Source of the DNA: Pseudescherichia sp031987975
Lineage (GTDB): Bacteria > Pseudomonadota > Gammaproteobacteria > Enterobacterales > Enterobacteriaceae
Direction of reading: 5' to 3'
Length of the DNA: 64,000 nucleotides
NCBI RefSeq assembly: GCF_031987975.1
Contig: NZ_DALZYX010000009.1
Location: 124,001 to 188,000 of the forward strand
Positions 63,017 to 64,000 of the stretch are shown piece by piece. The notes beneath the pieces were generated by a model. The model was not told where the DNA came from and made no database searches. It was given only the letters and a program-made list of their open reading frames with translations. The number at the start of each line of letters is the position of its first letter. Position 1 is the stretch's first letter. The position numbers and the translations under genes were made by a program.

Positions 63017-64000
63017 TTACTCAGCGCTTTTCTTTTTGGCCGCGCGCTTTGCTTTCGTCGCGGCGGCTATTTTTTGCGTCTTTGCCGACGGGGCTTTCTC
63101 TTTCTTCACCTTCGGCCTGGCATCGTCGGTGCCTTTTCTTTTGCCTTTGCCTTTCTCACGGCGGAACTCGCTGTCCGGCTCAAAGTTACCTTTTTTACCG
63201 ACCTGGCGACGGCGGCCGCTGGGTTTACCCGCAGCACCTTTTTTAGCACGTTCGCGGTCGGTCTTGCCAACGTTACGCGGGGCGCGCTCGCTGGAGATCA
63301 GCGCAAAGTCGATTTTCCGATCGTCCATGTTCACCGCTTCGACGCGCACTTCGACGCGATCGCCCAGCCGGTAGGTCTGGCCGCTGGATTCGCCAATCAG
63401 GCGCTGACCAACCTGGTCGAAACGGTAGTAGTCATTATCCAGCGAGGAGACATGTACCAGACCGTCGATAAACAGCTCGTTCAGGCGCACAAAGAAGCCA
63501 AAGCCGGTGACGCTGGCGATCACGCCCTGGAAGTTGCTGCCCACGTGATCCTGCATAAAGTCGCACTTCAGCCAGTCGGCAACGTCGCGGGTCGCTTCGT
63601 CGGCGCGGCGTTCGGCCATCGAACAGTGCTGGCCCAGCTGCAGGACCGCTTCCATCGGATAGTGCCAGCCGCCCGACGGCGTGCTGTTACCTTTAAGCCC
63701 CTGCTCTTTCGCAACGAGGTACTTGATGGCGCGGTGCAGGGAGAGATCCGGGTAGCGGCGGATCGGTGAGGTAAAGTGAGCGTACGACTGTAGCGCCAGA
63801 CCAAAGTGGCCCCGGTTCTCCGGATCGTAGATCGCCTGCTTCATAGAGCGCAGCAGCATGGTCTGCAACATCTCATGGTCGGGACGATCGGCTATGGACT
63901 CCAGCAGCGCGGCGTAGTCCCTCGGCTCCGGCTTGTTGCCGCCTGGCAGCTCCAGACCCAGCTCAGCCAGTACCGAGCGGAACGAGGTAATGGCTTCGGT
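63017..64000 (-). CDS. rnr: Ribonuclease R, N-terminal part outside the window
   Basis: The frame stays open to the window edge, giving the C-terminal 327 residues of an enzyme of about 810. Visible are the end of the RNB catalytic domain (HFTSPIRRYPDLSLHRAIKYL), the S1 RNA-binding domain (about FQGVIASVTGFGFFVRLNEL) and a Lys-rich tail (about 85 residues, ending AKRAAKKKSAE). 3'-5' exoribonuclease that degrades structured RNA and acts in ribosome quality control. In E. coli rlmB follows directly; here a terminator and an unrelated operon follow. Confidence 0.98.
   Translation of the reverse strand, partial: TEAITSFRSVLAELGLELPGGNKPEPRDYAALLESIADRPDHEMLQTMLLRSMKQAIYDPENRGHFGLALQSYAHFTSPIRRYPDLSLHRAIKYLVAKEQGLKGNSTPSGGWHYPMEAVLQLGQHCSMAERRADEATRDVADWLKCDFMQDHVGSNFQGVIASVTGFGFFVRLNELFIDGLVHVSSLDNDYYRFDQVGQRLIGESSGQTYRLGDRVEVRVEAVNMDDRKIDFALISSERAPRNVGKTDRERAKKGAAGKPSGRRRQVGKKGNFEPDSEFRREKGKGKRKGTDDARPKVKKEKAPSAKTQKIAAATKAKRAAKKKSAE

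Overview
The window is chromosomal DNA of an Enterobacteriaceae species. Gene content and order match the fbp-to-rnr segment of the Escherichia coli chromosome in inverted orientation (fbp, yjfF-ytfTRQ, ppa, ytfP, tamBA, msrA, ytfL, ytfK, ytfJ, cysQ, cpdB, ytfH, qorB, ytfF, ytfE, cycA, fklB, ytfB, rplI-rpsR-priB-rpsF, the ula regulon, yjfP, bsmA, yjfN, aidB, rlmB, rnr). Protein similarity is high but not identical, the DNA is GC-rich, and three added chemoreceptor genes point to a motile Enterobacter/Lelliottia/Leclercia-like genome. Genus cannot be fixed from this window. fbp (5' end) and rnr (5' end) are cut by the window edges.

Layout. 1-8.1 kb: fbp tail, a chemoreceptor, the galactofuranose ABC importer and ppa. 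8.1-14.8 kb: the TamA-TamB envelope operon with ytfP, then msrA. 14.8-20.1 kb: an AT-rich islet with two minus-strand genes, a 1328-aa YD/Rhs-repeat shell protein and a separate short gene that carries the Rhs core plus an unrecognised C-terminal domain. 20.3-29.0 kb: ytfL to ytfF. 29.0-37.4 kb: a second chemoreceptor, the NO-stress gene ytfE under an NsrR-type site, cycA, fklB, ytfB, a DMT transporter and the ribosomal operon rpsF-priB-rpsR-rplI. 37.7-39.1 kb: a truncated yjfY running into an MFS transporter. 39.1-45.8 kb: the complete L-ascorbate (ula) regulon. 45.8-51.2 kb: yjfP, bsmA, yjfN, a third chemoreceptor and aidB. 51.3-64 kb: rlmB, an 11-gene minus-strand operon, then rnr.

The most notable accessory parts are (i) the split Rhs pair, where the shell and the core/effector sit on two polypeptides with a new ribosome binding site at the split; (ii) the 11-gene operon inserted between rnr and rlmB. 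It encodes a D-cysteine desulfhydrase/cysteate-lyase family enzyme, an Asp/Glu racemase family enzyme, a sulfonate/taurine-type ABC importer, an M20 hydrolase and a five-gene peptide-type ABC importer, and it looks like a sulfur-compound scavenging system of unknown substrate; (iii) three chemoreceptors, each added at a different point of the conserved gene order and each preceded by a sigma-28-like promoter. No tRNA, rRNA, CRISPR array, insertion sequence or prophage was seen.
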